From Siphonodentalium dalli (lineage: Eukaryota; Mollusca; Scaphopoda; Gadilida; Siphonodentaliidae): a DNA stretch of 64,000 nucleotides. Numbering within the stretch: position 1 is the stretch's first letter; the number at the start of each line of letters is the position of its first letter. Under the pieces are notes generated by a model. The model saw only the letters and a program-made list of their open reading frames with translations, ran no database searches and had not been told where the DNA came from. Made by a program: the position numbers and the translations under genes. The stretch spans positions 110,835,195-110,899,194 of the forward strand of contig CP136065.1 in NCBI GenBank assembly GCA_032622095.1, in the 5' to 3' direction. Of this stretch, positions 12,650 through 23,171 are shown piece by piece.

Positions 12650-12960
12650 TTTACAGAGAAATCTGTTATTCTCCTTTCTGACTCCATATGCAAGTATGTT
12701 AAAGGTGTCAATTGTACTAAGGTGGAGGCACATCGAGGAGCGTCCATCGAAAATATAACCTCGATTATAAAGAAAAACAAGGGGAGTATTAGTTCCAAGT
12801 ACCTTTTGATTCATGTCGGAACTAATAATGTTAATTCACATTCTGTGGAAGAGATAAAATCTTTATTATAAGATTATTAAAAGCAGTTAAGAATTACACT
12901 CATTGTAAATTGATCATTTCCGCTATATTGCCTACCAGTTGACTTAAATTATACATTACA
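12650..12960 (+). pseudogene. SGNH/GDSL hydrolase remnant of the element
   Basis: The frame contains SVILLSDSICKYVKG (block I, with the catalytic-Ser motif GDS changed to SDS) and LLIHVGTNNVNSHS (block III, with the Asn of HVGTN). Stop codons follow at 12869 and a +1 shift lets the sequence continue as RLLKAVKNYTHCKLIISAILP. The C-terminal block V with Asp and His is missing. A CAG acceptor-like site (TTTACAG, 12650-12656) precedes the frame. SGNH hydrolases are known companions of Ngaro elements. The catalytic serine is kept but the gene is truncated. Confidence 0.6.
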
Positions 12961-13161
12961 TGTTTGGTTTATGTGTTATAAACTCTGATTTTGGCAGTTT
13001 ATTGATTTTAATTGAACTGATGTCTTTTCCCTTTATTCCTTTCAGGAGATAGTGTGAACCGCATCTCTTCCCAGACGATCAGAGGCTCTGATGACACCTC
13101 TGACTTCTGGGTTCCCCTCCCTTGAAGACATCGGCATTAATTTATGGAGGCCTACGGCTTG

Positions 13162-13367
13162 GCGGTTAAAATAAATTTTGATCATGGTAACATATTAAAT
13201 ATGTACATGTATTGTATGTTAATGTGTTGTGTTTGTTTTGATACATGTATATGTATTTAGTGTTTTCTCCCTATCAACGGAGAAAACTTTCAATAAATAC
13301 TGGTGCCAAAATAGCCTCTTATTTATTGGAATAGTTACCAATGCAATAGTAAGGCATTATGGTAATT
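13162..13367 (+). repeat. Ngaro repeat B1
   Basis: The copy runs from GCGGTTAAAAT to GGCATTATGGTAATT. It contains GAGAAAACTTTCAATAAATA, a plausible AATAAA polyadenylation signal. It is uninterrupted, so it represents the empty site for the MITE in B2. Confidence 0.7.
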
Positions 13368-13742
13368 GGGCTATTTTGGTACCAAAATATGTAATTACTA
13401 AGCCTGGATATAAATTTAGAATTTTACGTCACTCTACATCACATTGGAACTTCTCATTTTATTGGTTGACATATTTAGAATACACGTCAGTATACATGAC
13501 CTTTGAACTTCTCAGTTCAGGTACCCATAATTCCTAGCTGGTATATAAGCATTCGCGCCCAAATTTTTCCTTACCATTCGAATATTTTGACAGATCAATT
13601 TCCCACCCACCCATCCCCTTTTATATAGGGTTTAATTTAAATTTTAATAGTCTTAAAATTATCATGAGAAATAAGTTTGTAATCAAATTAATTTGTTCTC
13701 TTTTAAGAACATATGTTTAAATTAGTTTGTCTTGCATGTATT
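13368..13742 (+). repeat. Ngaro repeat A2, promoter-like
   Basis: It begins GGGCTATTTTGG, matching the first nine bases of the element at 10586. It contains GCTGGTATATAAGCATTCGC (13537-13556), a good TATA-box context, consistent with the internal copy of the 5' end that templates replication of Ngaro elements. The function is inferred from position only. Confidence 0.5.
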
Positions 13743-14453
13743 GCGGTTAAAATCAATTTTGATCATGGTAACATATTAAATATGTACATGTATTGTATGT
13801 TAAAGGCACGTGTGGCCTTAATTGTCAAAAATATTCATATTTGTTCCAAACACCGTAAACAGAAAAAACAGTAAGACGCATACAGTTCCGTTCATATATA
13901 CCATGACCATCGCGTAAACAGCATGTTATCATAAAGACCTACTATATTTTACCTAAGCAAGAGCCTGATTGTGTTACAGAAGACAGCACAATGCTACTGG
14001 CTAATCACACACAAATGGCATAAACGCTCTTTATTAGTTCCATATCAGGTATTCACCAACAAAGAACGCTCTTTATGTTTACCATCATAATATAAACAAA
14101 CACCAGAAAAGTAACTTTTTACGCTTTTGTTTACATAACAATGGTCAAACATATGACCATAACATACTGTTTATGCGATATTTCTTATTTGTATACGGAC
14201 ACAGTCTATCTACATTTTGATGTTCTTTCTGTTTGTGGCGGTTTTTGACGGGTGGAGATATTTTCACAGCATACCCACCGCCAAGGCCAACCGTGTCTTT
14301 AATGTGTTATGTGTTGTGTTTGTTTTGATACATGCATATGTATTTAGTGTTTTCTCCCTATCAACGGAGAAAACATTCAATAAATACTGTGCCAAAATAG
14401 CCTCTTATTTATTGGAATAGTTACCAATGCAATAGTAAGGCATTATGGTAATT
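13743..14453 (+). repeat. Ngaro repeat B2, split by a MITE
   Basis: Positions 13743-13803 and 14303-14453 together repeat B1 almost base for base. The intervening 495 bp plus one TTAA are an insertion. The second part ends GGTAATT exactly where B1 ends, which fixes the 3' end of the retroelement. Confidence 0.7.
13804..14298. mobile_element. TTAA-flanked MITE inside Ngaro B2, 495 bp
   Basis: TTAA lies on both sides (13800-13803; 14299-14302). The terminal inverted repeats are imperfect: AGGCACGTGTGGCCTT versus AGACACGGTTGGCCTT. B1 gives the pre-insertion sequence with a single TTAA, so the boundaries are exact. The element carries two AACGCTCTTTA motifs (14033 and 14065). Confidence 0.85.
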
Positions 14454-14620
14454 ACAATTAATTGCGCTTAAGCGCAATTAATTATTAAATGTGAATTTGG
14501 CCTCCCTGTATTTTATTCACAATATAGCTATTTGTAGTTGTTGTTGTAATTGTGGCCCAGAAGAGATAGACCATCTTTAATTTGACAAATATATGCCATC
14601 AGAACATTTGGGGAGTCGCT

Positions 14621-14848
14621 ATAGTGAAAACGAAGGACTATTCACTATGGTTATAGATATCTTTATATAGTCAAAGAGTCACAATAGATGTATAGCATGC
14701 GGTAGTTCAACATGGCGATGTGTTCAGCTTGGATTCTCGTATTGGTCTGAAGAGAGAGCCTTCTTCATCCGGGTAATCGAGAACATGACGTCACGATCGG
14801 TGCTCCGATTCATACTTCGGCAATGTCCGGATATCGGCGATCACTACA
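14621..14848 (-). repeat. 3' LTR of the minus-strand element
   Basis: This copy is identical by eye to 18332-18559. On the minus strand it is preceded by the GGGGGAG purine tract (complement at 14849-14855) and followed by the TCGCT target duplicate. Confidence 0.8.
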
Positions 14849-14881
14849 CTCCCCCAAGCTTTATAGAATACAGCCCTGGCT

Positions 14882-15141
14882 ATGTTGGACCTCGCAGGAT
14901 GGATTGTGTGTAGGATCACAGGTCCTGAATCTGGATACCGATATGAGACACCGTCATATCCCTGGGTCAATGAGATGGATCTTCGGTCTATAACCCAGCT
15001 AGCTGCCATGTCAGAAGTGCTCTTTGGTAACGTGTCTCATCAGTGTGGTCTCTTGGTATATGGTATGATCTGTCCAGTATGGTCAATTAGTCAATGGCTC
15101 AATAGCAAACATCCGAATCAGAAACACATGCTGTTGGTGCC
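14882..15141 (+). other. Unrecognised ORF inside LTR element, antisense to it
   Basis: A frame of about 86 residues (GPESGYRYETPSYPWVNEMD ...) runs to a GTAAGT (15142-15147), a perfect donor-like sequence. It could be a captured exon, but it lies antisense to the LTR element and I recognise no domain. Chance is possible. Confidence 0.25.
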
Positions 15142-15740
15142 GTAAGTTCCATATTCGCCCAGATGTCTGGATATTCGCCCATTAACCTTGGCAACTGTTG
15201 GTGAGACTGGTGTCGACCATTTCGTCAAATAAATGAGGTATGTCACTTTATGACTCGCACAAATTGTCCCTGAAGCTACACGACGTTTTATATATGAATT
15301 TCACCGGGTTTCATATCATATCGACCTCAACATATCGCATATCGAAAATCAACACAACGCTTTATTGAAGCTAAATATATATGAACTAGCAAATGTCAAA
15401 ACGTACGTGCAAACTTAACCGGGTTGTGTATTGATGCTTTTATGCACTGTTCTAGCATCATTTTCTGGACTGAACCATGAAGCATCAGAGCATTATCACA
15501 AGATCTACCCAGTGCATTTGTTTAGGATATAAACAAGCACTAAGCATTATCTTAGATCTACCCGATACATGTTTAACTACTTGAGTCTTGGAGTCTTGGA
15601 TGGAGGCTTTTCCCGATAGCTGATCTTCGGCGACCATTTTGACTGCCATCCTCTCTGGTAACACCTGTTCTGGGATTGGTTCGAGCATTGCACTGGATCC
15701 AGTGGAAGAACCGCGGTTAAATCGTCGAGTGACACAATGA

Positions 15741-16255
15741 GCATGTAGACCTATCAAGCATCCTCATGTAGACCTATCAAGCATCCTCATGTAGACCTAT
15801 CAAGCATCCTCATGTAGACCTATCAAGCATCCTCATGTAGACCTATCAAGCATCCTCATGTAGACCTATCAAGCATCCTCATGTAGACCTATCAAGCATC
15901 CTCATGTAGACCTATCAAGCATCATCCTCATGTAGACCTATCAAGCATCCTCATGTAGACCTATCAAGCATCCTCATGTAGACCTATCAAGCATCCTCAT
16001 GTAGACCTATCAAGCATCCTCATGTAGACCTATCAAGCATCATCCTCATGTAGACCTATCAAGCATCCTCATGTAGACCTATCAAGCATCCTCATGTAGA
16101 CCTATCAAGCATCATCCTCATGTAGACCTATCAAGCATCCTCATGTAGACCTATCAAGCATCATCCTCATGTAGACCTATCAAGCATCCTCATGTAGACC
16201 TATCAAGCATCCTCATGTAGACCTATCAAGCATGTAGACCTATCAAGCATCCTCA
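15741..16255. repeat. 23-bp minisatellite, 22 copies
   Basis: The unit is GTAGACCTATCAAGCAT plus CCTCAT, giving a 23-bp period. Several units carry an extra CAT (26 bp) and the penultimate unit is short. Copies are almost identical. The period is not a multiple of three and no frame is maintained, so it is not protein-coding. Confidence 0.95.
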
Positions 16256-16273
16256 GCGTGTCAAGAAAGATAT

Positions 16274-16570
16274 TCACAGTTCGCGAGTTGTCTCAGCATG
16301 GTTTGACTGATCTTCTGGCTGCGGCATTTTAAAGCTAACAGCCTGTTGATTTGACTCAGTTGGATCGGGTATTTGTGCAGCCTTGGTCTGTTGAACTGGG
16401 TATGGCAAACCAGGTGGGCGTTGGTTATAATTGGTTGTTGGCCAATGATTTCGCACATATGGCTGAATTGGTGGCAGTTGTTGATAAGCATACGGTTGAT
16501 ACACACTCGATCCATATTGAACCAAAGTTGGTGCACACTTGTATGAATTGATATATCCAAAGCTGGCCAT
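16274..16570 (-). CDS. Unrecognised 98-residue ORF in LTR element (sense strand)
   Basis: The frame starts MASFGYINSYKC and is rich in Pro, Tyr and Gln (YQQLPPIQPY, RPPGLPYPVQQ), then polar, ending TTREL. Its composition is protein-like and it is on the coding strand of the LTR element, so it may be a gag remnant or captured gene segment. No domain is recognised. It ends just before the minisatellite. Confidence 0.35.
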   Translation of the reverse strand: MASFGYINSYKCAPTLVQYGSSVYQPYAYQQLPPIQPYVRNHWPTTNYNQRPPGLPYPVQQTKAAQIPDPTESNQQAVSFKMPQPEDQSNHAETTREL

Positions 16571-18331
16571 GTCTTGATCTTGATCTTAATGTCTTGAGAA
16601 AGTTTGTCAAATTTGGTGAAGAATGATTAAATGAACCCGCGTTTACCTAATAACTCAGGCATACAGATATCATTTTCATTCTGATTTGTCGCTCAATATA
16701 TTTGATACCTGATATATAAATCAAGCAGTTTCAAAGTGGCAAGTGTTCTATTCCTTCTAGTACCACTAAGAATTCAAATTATATATATGGTACATGTATC
16801 TTGATACATATAACTAGAAATACACAATCAAAAATGAATATCGCACAAAGCAATCTGAGTAGTTATGGGATCAATTTAACAACAATAATAAGTAGCAATG
16901 TCAGTATGAATGACTGAACCTAAACCTAGGATCCAAAAATCATTCACAACAACATCATATCTATACGAAAAATGCCTACTCAAAATACTCATGAAACATT
17001 CCACATTGAATGAACAAATATAACTTTATCTGATACCCACAAATAATTAATTCATTTATCAAAAATAAACACATACAAAATATTAATGAAAAAATATGCA
17101 TATATCAAAGATGTGTATCAGTAATTGGAGAATAAATCAGGGTCTCATAAGTTAATCAACTTATGCAGAGAAACCGATCACAGTGACATTAGAAATATAA
17201 TAAATCAGTGTCTCCAAAGTAAATATACTCACATAGAGAAACTGATCACAATGGCATGAAAATATATAAATAAATGCAAAAATACAAAAACATATTAGCT
17301 TCTTGAAGTGTTTTGTTTTTCCACTAGAAAAGCTGACAAGAACACTGCGTACTGTATCAGAGTTCTGTGGTCTTGGATATACCGTCTGTACTGAATATTC
17401 TCTAGAAGGTTGAAGTATACTGATTTTTACCCTAGGCGCTATGTATTAGAATGGAGGGGTATTCCCTTGCCAATATATAACCCGTGGGCAGGAATCAATT
17501 GGTCAAAATTCTCAGAAACTGAATCAATTGTGCAGACTGTTGATTGATTTGGTTGAAAACTCAGTTGAATGGTTGATGAATAAAGCTGACTAGAAAATCT
17601 GTATTCTTTCCGAGTTCTGTGAACTGTAAACTATAATATTGTGTATTCTCTTGATGTTGAATTATGCATGTACTGTGATATTCAGGTACCAGTTAATCAA
17701 AATGTGAATTGTTACCCATGGCATTATGTATTAGAAGGAAGGGGTGTTCCCTGGCTAATAAATAAACCCTGGGCAGGAATCAATGTGATAAAAAATCACA
17801 TAAATCAAACTGGCAGAATGTAGATTGATTTGGTTGTTCAATCGGTTGTTGATAAACATATGGCAAAATGAGCTGCATTGTCATTGACATTTATCTTGTA
17901 AATTATGAACAGTAAAGTTTATCTGACCGTGAATCTGGAGGAACTGGGCAATGAAGTTGTCGAATCCAATCTCCCCTGTCGTCAGAAACCGGATAGCTGT
18001 GGCGTTAGAAGTTCTTGCCCGGAAACTGTATTTCCCGGTGTTTACATGCTATTTTTAGAACAGAGCGGCACATTGGAATTTTGTGCAGAAACGGCACAGC
18101 AAATGTCAATTTTACACTTTGAAACATGTGGACAGTAGAAATCATCAATTGTATTATTAAATATATATATTCAGCAACATTATCATGGTTCAAACACGAC
18201 CGAACTCTGAAAGTATAGTCTTCAGGAACGGAAAATTACACCAAATTGACAAATCATTTTTACAAAGTTTTCGGCATCAAAATACACATTATTCGTCTCC
18301 CCGCGTGGTTCGACACTACAACGTCGTCATT

Positions 18332-18559
18332 ATAGTGAAAACGAAGGACTATTCACTATGGTTATAGATATCTTTATATAGTCAAAGAGTCACAATAGAT
18401 GTATAGCATGCGGTAGTTCAACATGGCGATGTGTTCAGCTTGGATTCTCGTATTGGTCTGAAGAGAGAGCCTTCTTCATCCGGGTAATCGAGAACATGAC
18501 GTCACGATCGGTGCTCCGATTCATACTTCGGCAATGTCCGGATATCGGCGATCACTACA
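18332..18559 (-). repeat. 5' LTR of the minus-strand element
   Basis: It matches the other LTR without visible difference. The TATA-like CTATATAAAG on the minus strand (about 18369-18382) marks the likely promoter of this non-autonomous element. Confidence 0.8.
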
Positions 18560-18564
18560 TCGCT

Positions 18565-19962
18565 TTAATTTTTGCTCGTTGCTTTATTGACTTGACCTAT
18601 GACCTATGCGTTTGGTATTTAGTATAACCGCTATTATTGTGTGCTGTTGTTATTTAATAAGTCCACAGGGCAAATTCCCAGCTGGCGATCAGAAAAGAAT
18701 ACCGGTATTTTAATTAATAATTAGATCTGTACAAGTTGAAACTGGACATGACTGATACGAAACTAAAGACAATGTTAACGACTCTGCAAAGATAGCAGTG
18801 AAGTCATTCGAGCGTGAGTGTGACCTTTACCCTGATCGAAGAATGGAGATTATCGAACTCTTTGCTGTTCAGTGACGTGTTATTCTATTCTTTTCACTAC
18901 CATTGGTTCTGTCGTTTATATTTAGGTCTTGCGAATACATGGATAATAGCACGGTTTAGGGATCTCGAATAAAATCTCACGTCGAATAGCGCTTAAAGGT
19001 TGGTTATTTGTGTGGTTTTTTAAAGGATCGACTCGACTTCGTAAATATGGACAATTCGCATTTCCAAATTTCCGTGCCACTGCCGCTGGGCCTTCTTCCT
19101 GAATATTTATATTAATTTATAACACAGTTGAGCAATAGAGTAGCCTACATTCTTCCGAATTCCGTATCAGCATGTCTACCGCTGTGTTTACATACACAAG
19201 ACTGACGCCTGGAAGTATATCATGTCATGCATCTTTACTCTGCTACTACTAGTACTAGTACTAGTAGTAGTCTAGTACAGGGTACTACTAGTACTACTAC
19301 TAGTAGTAGTACTACTAGTGGTAGTGCTAGTCTGAGTGACAGTGAGTCTCTGGCTACACCCATTTAGGTCATTATGATCACATTTTGTAATTAGATATGA
19401 CATTTTTGTTTTGAAATTGCAGAATGGCCTGTTAGTGTTATCGAACTATCTGCATATCGCTTCAATTTGTCCTCAGAGTCAGACCGAGTTATATAATTTT
19501 ACTAAATGACCAATCCAAGTAATAGTCTTAATATAATTTTACGACATCAAAGACATTCGAGTAAAAAACTAATATGGTTTTACGACAATAGACATGCCGT
19601 AAATCTACTTCACTAAAATAACGTGTAGATATAAATTTTCTCTCATGAGTCATATGAGAGAGTCATCAGTTATTAGGGGATCTAATTTATCAGCCCGAGG
19701 TAACCTCATATCAGCATGAGACTGAAGGCCTAATATTGGGACCTAATATCAAACCAACCACGTAATATCTTCTAAATATTAGTATATTAATAGTATACCA
19801 CTTTAGAATGGGTTCTCTAATAGATTTATAACTGTATTTTACCCACAGTAAGATTCCATAATATTGAGGCGAAGTTGACTGGAAGTGGGCGTTAATGATA
19901 TCTTATTTTGTTAACACACCGTGCCCGCGTCCGGTTAAAAGTCACTGTCACTGATAACGTGA
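18565..19962. other. No gene; includes a TACTAG-rich simple repeat
   Basis: I find no ORF with recognisable content. At 19243-19330 there is an imperfect ACTAGT/TACTAG simple repeat, self-complementary over most of its length. A 12-bp near-duplicate of AGAGTCATATGAGAG type occurs near 19640-19660. Confidence 0.5.
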
Positions 19963-19982
19963 GGATGGTACGGAAGCACTGT

Positions 19983-22238
19983 AGGGTGATTCTCAAAAAA
20001 TGTCAACCAGAAGGGTAAAAATTTGAATTTGTCCTAAGATTGTGATTTTTTTTTAATTTGTTTGTGAAGACTCTGATTTGTTTGAAAAATTTAAATTTTA
20101 TTCCAGTTTGCCAGAATATTTCTTGTTATGCATGTGGGACACAGGGGACAAAAAGTCTCAAATACTTGTGAAAATCTAATTCCAAATTAGTATTAAGAAA
20201 AAATAGTTGCTAATATACACCAGGCCATAGTTTTATCTCATTTTATATTGTTTGAGTAGTCAAAACTATAATCAAACATACTACTTCAAAGAACTGTGCA
20301 TCAATTTCTTGATATGACACAATACACCTTATGAGTTTAACTGTAACGTACGTGACAAAAATGAACTGTTTAGTATTCTTATTACACGAAAACTATGTAA
20401 AGGAATATAACAGTTGCATTATTGTATGAAGTAAATGGATTGGAAAATGATGACGGTTAATCAGAAGTGTGCTTGTGGTAGGTAAAAACACTTAAATACT
20501 CTATAAGTTATGTAACGCACGTGACGTCACGTACGTTACATTTTAATTTATTGCAACTAAACATCAATTGCCCATTCTGTTTTATACTATGATGCTTCTA
20601 CTAACAGAAGCACTTAATCTACATGATTTGACATCTACATCTCCATTGTTTACCCGCAGATTGGCTAATATACATTAGTTTTAGTGGTTATAGGTGATTT
20701 GTGCAATCTCGTGAAATCAATTGTTCCAGACATGGCGAAACAAACATGTTTTATAATTTATTGAAATGCAAAGGCCAGTTACTTCTTATTGTTCAGTTAC
20801 CCAGAGTTCCAGAAACTGCCTAATTGATGGTTAGCATTTCTCCCAATTTAAATTTCATACAGTACAGCTGTACTACAGCATAACACATACACAATGTAGC
20901 AATATTTCAGCAGAAAGTTTAGCAATTTCATATAGATCATACATGTCTAATTAACCCTTCAATTATATTACTTTGTTATGTCCAGTGCTATTTATTAGAA
21001 CAGTGGCCTAAATAATAGGCAGTGAAAATCAAAGAGCGCTATTCTGACATTAGTTGTCCATTATTTATACGTTTAAAGGCTCACATTGTGGTGGAATCAA
21101 TAACATTGTAAAGATTGTTGTATGTGGTTGAATTTTTTCACCAGCGCAGCTCATGTCATGGAAGGGTTAAGGAATGCATAAATATAGGATATCTGCACAA
21201 TTTTAGTGAATATGGGAATTATTTTATTAGTGTAATCTCTAAGATTACATACTGTTATAACTTAGCATATTATCTGTAAAGCGGCCCGTGGTAGATTTAT
21301 TACTGATATTATTTTCAGATGAACATAGGAAAAGAAATATATACTTCACCAAAATATGCAATACCATTGGCTTAGGATTTCGAAAATTTATGTTTTCAGC
21401 AAGATATTCACGAAAATCGGTTGAAAATTTCCATCTTAAGATTTATTATGATATCCAAACTATACTTACATGCAATGCATAGAAACACTTAATATGTACA
21501 TATATAGCTATATTGCCATAAGGCAGTGGGGTCGACGAAGGAGTGTGTTTCTATCCACACAACATCCCTTACCCCAGACATGATTCATTTTATTATACTT
21601 ACATTGTTTTACATATGGTATAAAGGAAAATATGCACTCTTAAATTAAAAAGAGTGTCTATTTACTTTTATACCATTTGAAAGAATTTGGATTTGTTATT
21701 CTCTGGATAATAATTTTTTGTGTTACAATTTAACGTAAATGTGGTAATAAAATAATTTTACAAATAAATGTATGCATTATAAAGCTATTTTCATGAAAAC
21801 ATTGTCCATGATTTGAAGATGTAACGTACGTGACAATCCAATGTAACGTACGTGACAACAGATTGAGAGTTACTGCAAAACAATTTGAGGCTCTGCAGAT
21901 AAATTAATTCTTGAAAACAAAAGAAAGTGAGCCTGAGTGACTAGTAGTTGATTGGAAATGACATATAGTTGTCAGAAATCACAGAAACAATGAATGACAC
22001 CAATAGTTTGCGAAAAAGTGTGTTTTTGCATGTAACGTACGTGACAGACTTCAGTTTTGGCATAAAATTTTAAAACACCACCAATCCACCGATCTGCTAT
22101 TTTGTTATGATTATATATACTGTTGACTATCTGGACACTTAGACATTTGTTGATATCAGTGTTCAGTTTTCAAACAGTAACTTCTTTTATTCTTCAAAAT
22201 GGGTTCAGTGTAACATACGTGACGCTGAGAATCACCCT
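19983..22238. mobile_element. DNA element with reiterated TGTAACGTACGTGACA sites, inserted in foldback arm
   Basis: Perfect 13-bp terminal inverted repeats (AGGGTGATTCTCA) bound the element. The opposite foldback arm shows the uninterrupted site, so the boundaries are well supported. The target duplication is ambiguous, GT up to CTGTAG. Copies of TGTAACGTACGTGACA lie at 20342, 20511 and 20526 (head-to-head), 21820, 21842, 22031 and 22209, that is within about 560 bp of each end. Such subterminal repeats are known as transposase binding sites in CACTA elements. No transposase ORF is present. Confidence 0.7.
20955..21166. mobile_element. TTAA-flanked MITE (CCCTTCCATGAC family) nested in the DNA element
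   Basis: TTAA flanks both ends (20951-20954; 21167-21170) and the ends are CCCTTC and GAAGGG. The right side reads CCAGCGCAGCTCATGTCATGG, matching the termini of the MITEs at 28926 and 29591. It is the third nesting level: MITE in DNA element in foldback arm. Confidence 0.65.
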
Positions 22239-22261
22239 GTAGCGCCACAAATAAAATAATA

Positions 22262-22368
22262 ATTACGGCGTTTAAACGCCCTATTATGGCATTTAAACGC
22301 CCTAATACGGCGTTTAAACGCCCTAATACAGCGTTTAAACGCCCTAATTACGGCGTTTAAACGCCCTA
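22262..22368. repeat. GGCGTTTAAACGCC palindrome array, left
   Basis: About five units, each a perfect palindrome (some with a base change, for example GGCATTTAAACGCC) separated by CTAATTAC or CTAATAC. The period is about 21-22 bp. Confidence 0.9.
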
Positions 22369-22714
22369 ATGCGACATATATGGAATGACTAGTGAACCTT
22401 CGGACTGAACCTTCGGACTACTGAACCCTACCCGATCAATGTCTGAACAGAATGAGGTCCCCTAGCAAAGGGTGAATTTGGTGATGCTAGCCGCTATGCG
22501 GGGTAATATCTCTAAATTCACCCTCTGGGGACCTCATTCTGCAAATGTCAGGCACCTTATTTCCGGGCTTGATACCACCACTGGTATATGCGTTGGTTTG
22601 GGTGCAATGTGTCTAACCGTGAAACATGTGGTCCCCTGCTATAAGCATATACCCTTCGCTATGTGCATGTTCGACTACATGGGGGTGTTTTGAGTGCATT
22701 CTAGTTCATTTTGG

Positions 22715-22852
22715 ATTTTCGGAGAATCGGGCCTTCGGAGAATCGGGCCCTCGGAGTTATGGGCTTTTGGAGAATCGGGCTTTCGGAGAATCGGGCCTTC
22801 GGAATTATGGGGTTTCGGAGAATCGGGCCTTCGGAGTTATGGGCTTTCCAGG
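22715..22852. repeat. 16-bp period array, alternating two unit types
   Basis: Units TTCGGAGAATCGGGCC and TTCGGAGTTATGGGCT alternate irregularly over eight units. The same array occurs inverted at 25078-25212 in the right arm. Apparent Phe-Gly-Glu-Ser-Gly reading frames come from this repeat. Confidence 0.9.
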
Positions 22853-23171
22853 GCTGGCATTCTCAGAAATCCGGGCGGGCTAAGACCAACCCTCCTCAAT
22901 CAGCCTAGGTGGGCTATAGCCCTCCTCAGTGAATGATGTCATAGCATGGACATTTTAGCCAACTACAGCGAAATCACATTCACGACAATGGAAATAGTCA
23001 TTATCTGAACTAAACTGCGTTAATACATTTTACAAAGGGAGCCATTCCAAAATGTACCTCACCCCATAGACTTTACCCACCCGAATAAAGGCCATCGGTT
23101 ATAGGGTGATAGAGCCAGAAACATTAATCGTGAGTCACTACTCATATAATGCAGTGGTCTTGTTATTGTGT

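Larger units (their letters stand above)
10586..14453 (+). mobile_element. Ngaro/DIRS-type tyrosine-recombinase retroelement, internally deleted
   Basis: The order is RT remnant, RNase H remnant, tyrosine recombinase, SGNH-hydrolase remnant, then a terminal region with repeats arranged B1-A2-B2. The first nine bases (GGGCTATTT, 10586-10594) match the start of A2 at 13368, so A1 is present only as its tip before the sequence jumps to the RT active site. Split direct repeats (A1-coding-B1-A2-B2) and an SGNH domain are typical of the Ngaro group, which makes this more likely than DIRS1-type (inverted repeats). Most of the A1 repeat and the N-terminal two thirds of RT are missing. B2 is interrupted by a TTAA MITE (13804-14298). 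Confidence 0.7.
9443..14508. mobile_element. Composite inverted-repeat element with GCTTAAGC palindromes, TA-flanked
   Basis: Both ends carry the inverted repeat GGCCAAATTCACATTTAATA (9448-9467; complement at 14483-14502), preceded by CGGAA on the left and CAGGGA on the right in the same orientation, with TA on both outer sides (9441-9442; 14509-14510). Palindromic clusters of GCGCAATTAATTGCGCTTAAGC type occur at 9470-9600, 10535-10585 and 14456-14480. The last two appear to be the two sides of the insertion site of the Ngaro-like element (10586-14453). The host element is therefore about 1.2 kb and non-coding. Confidence 0.6.
14621..18559 (-). mobile_element. Non-autonomous LTR element, 3.94 kb, minus orientation
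   Basis: Two LTRs of 228 bp that look identical flank the element, and TCGCT is duplicated outside them (14616-14620; 18560-18564). Read on the minus strand the LTR starts TGTAGTGATC, carries a TATA box (CTATATAAAG), and the 3' LTR is preceded by a purine tract (TTGGGGGAG), a good polypurine primer site. No gag, protease, RT, RNase H or integrase is visible, so this is a LARD-like derivative mobilised by a relative. The LTR start and the primer resemble Ty3/Gypsy elements; that assignment is inference. No clear tRNA primer site follows the 5' LTR. Identity of the LTRs suggests a recent insertion. Confidence 0.75.

Noticed and set aside
12626-12871. Host GDSL esterase gene
   Set aside because: It is placed directly after the tyrosine recombinase and is truncated; an SGNH domain is a known part of Ngaro-type elements.
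15741-16255. CRISPR-like array
   Set aside because: The repeats are directly contiguous with no unique spacers, and the DNA is eukaryotic; it is a minisatellite.
22472-22936. A conserved small protein encoded identically at 22472-22693 and 25233-25454
   Set aside because: The two copies are the arms of one foldback element; identity reflects the inverted repeat, not selection on a protein.
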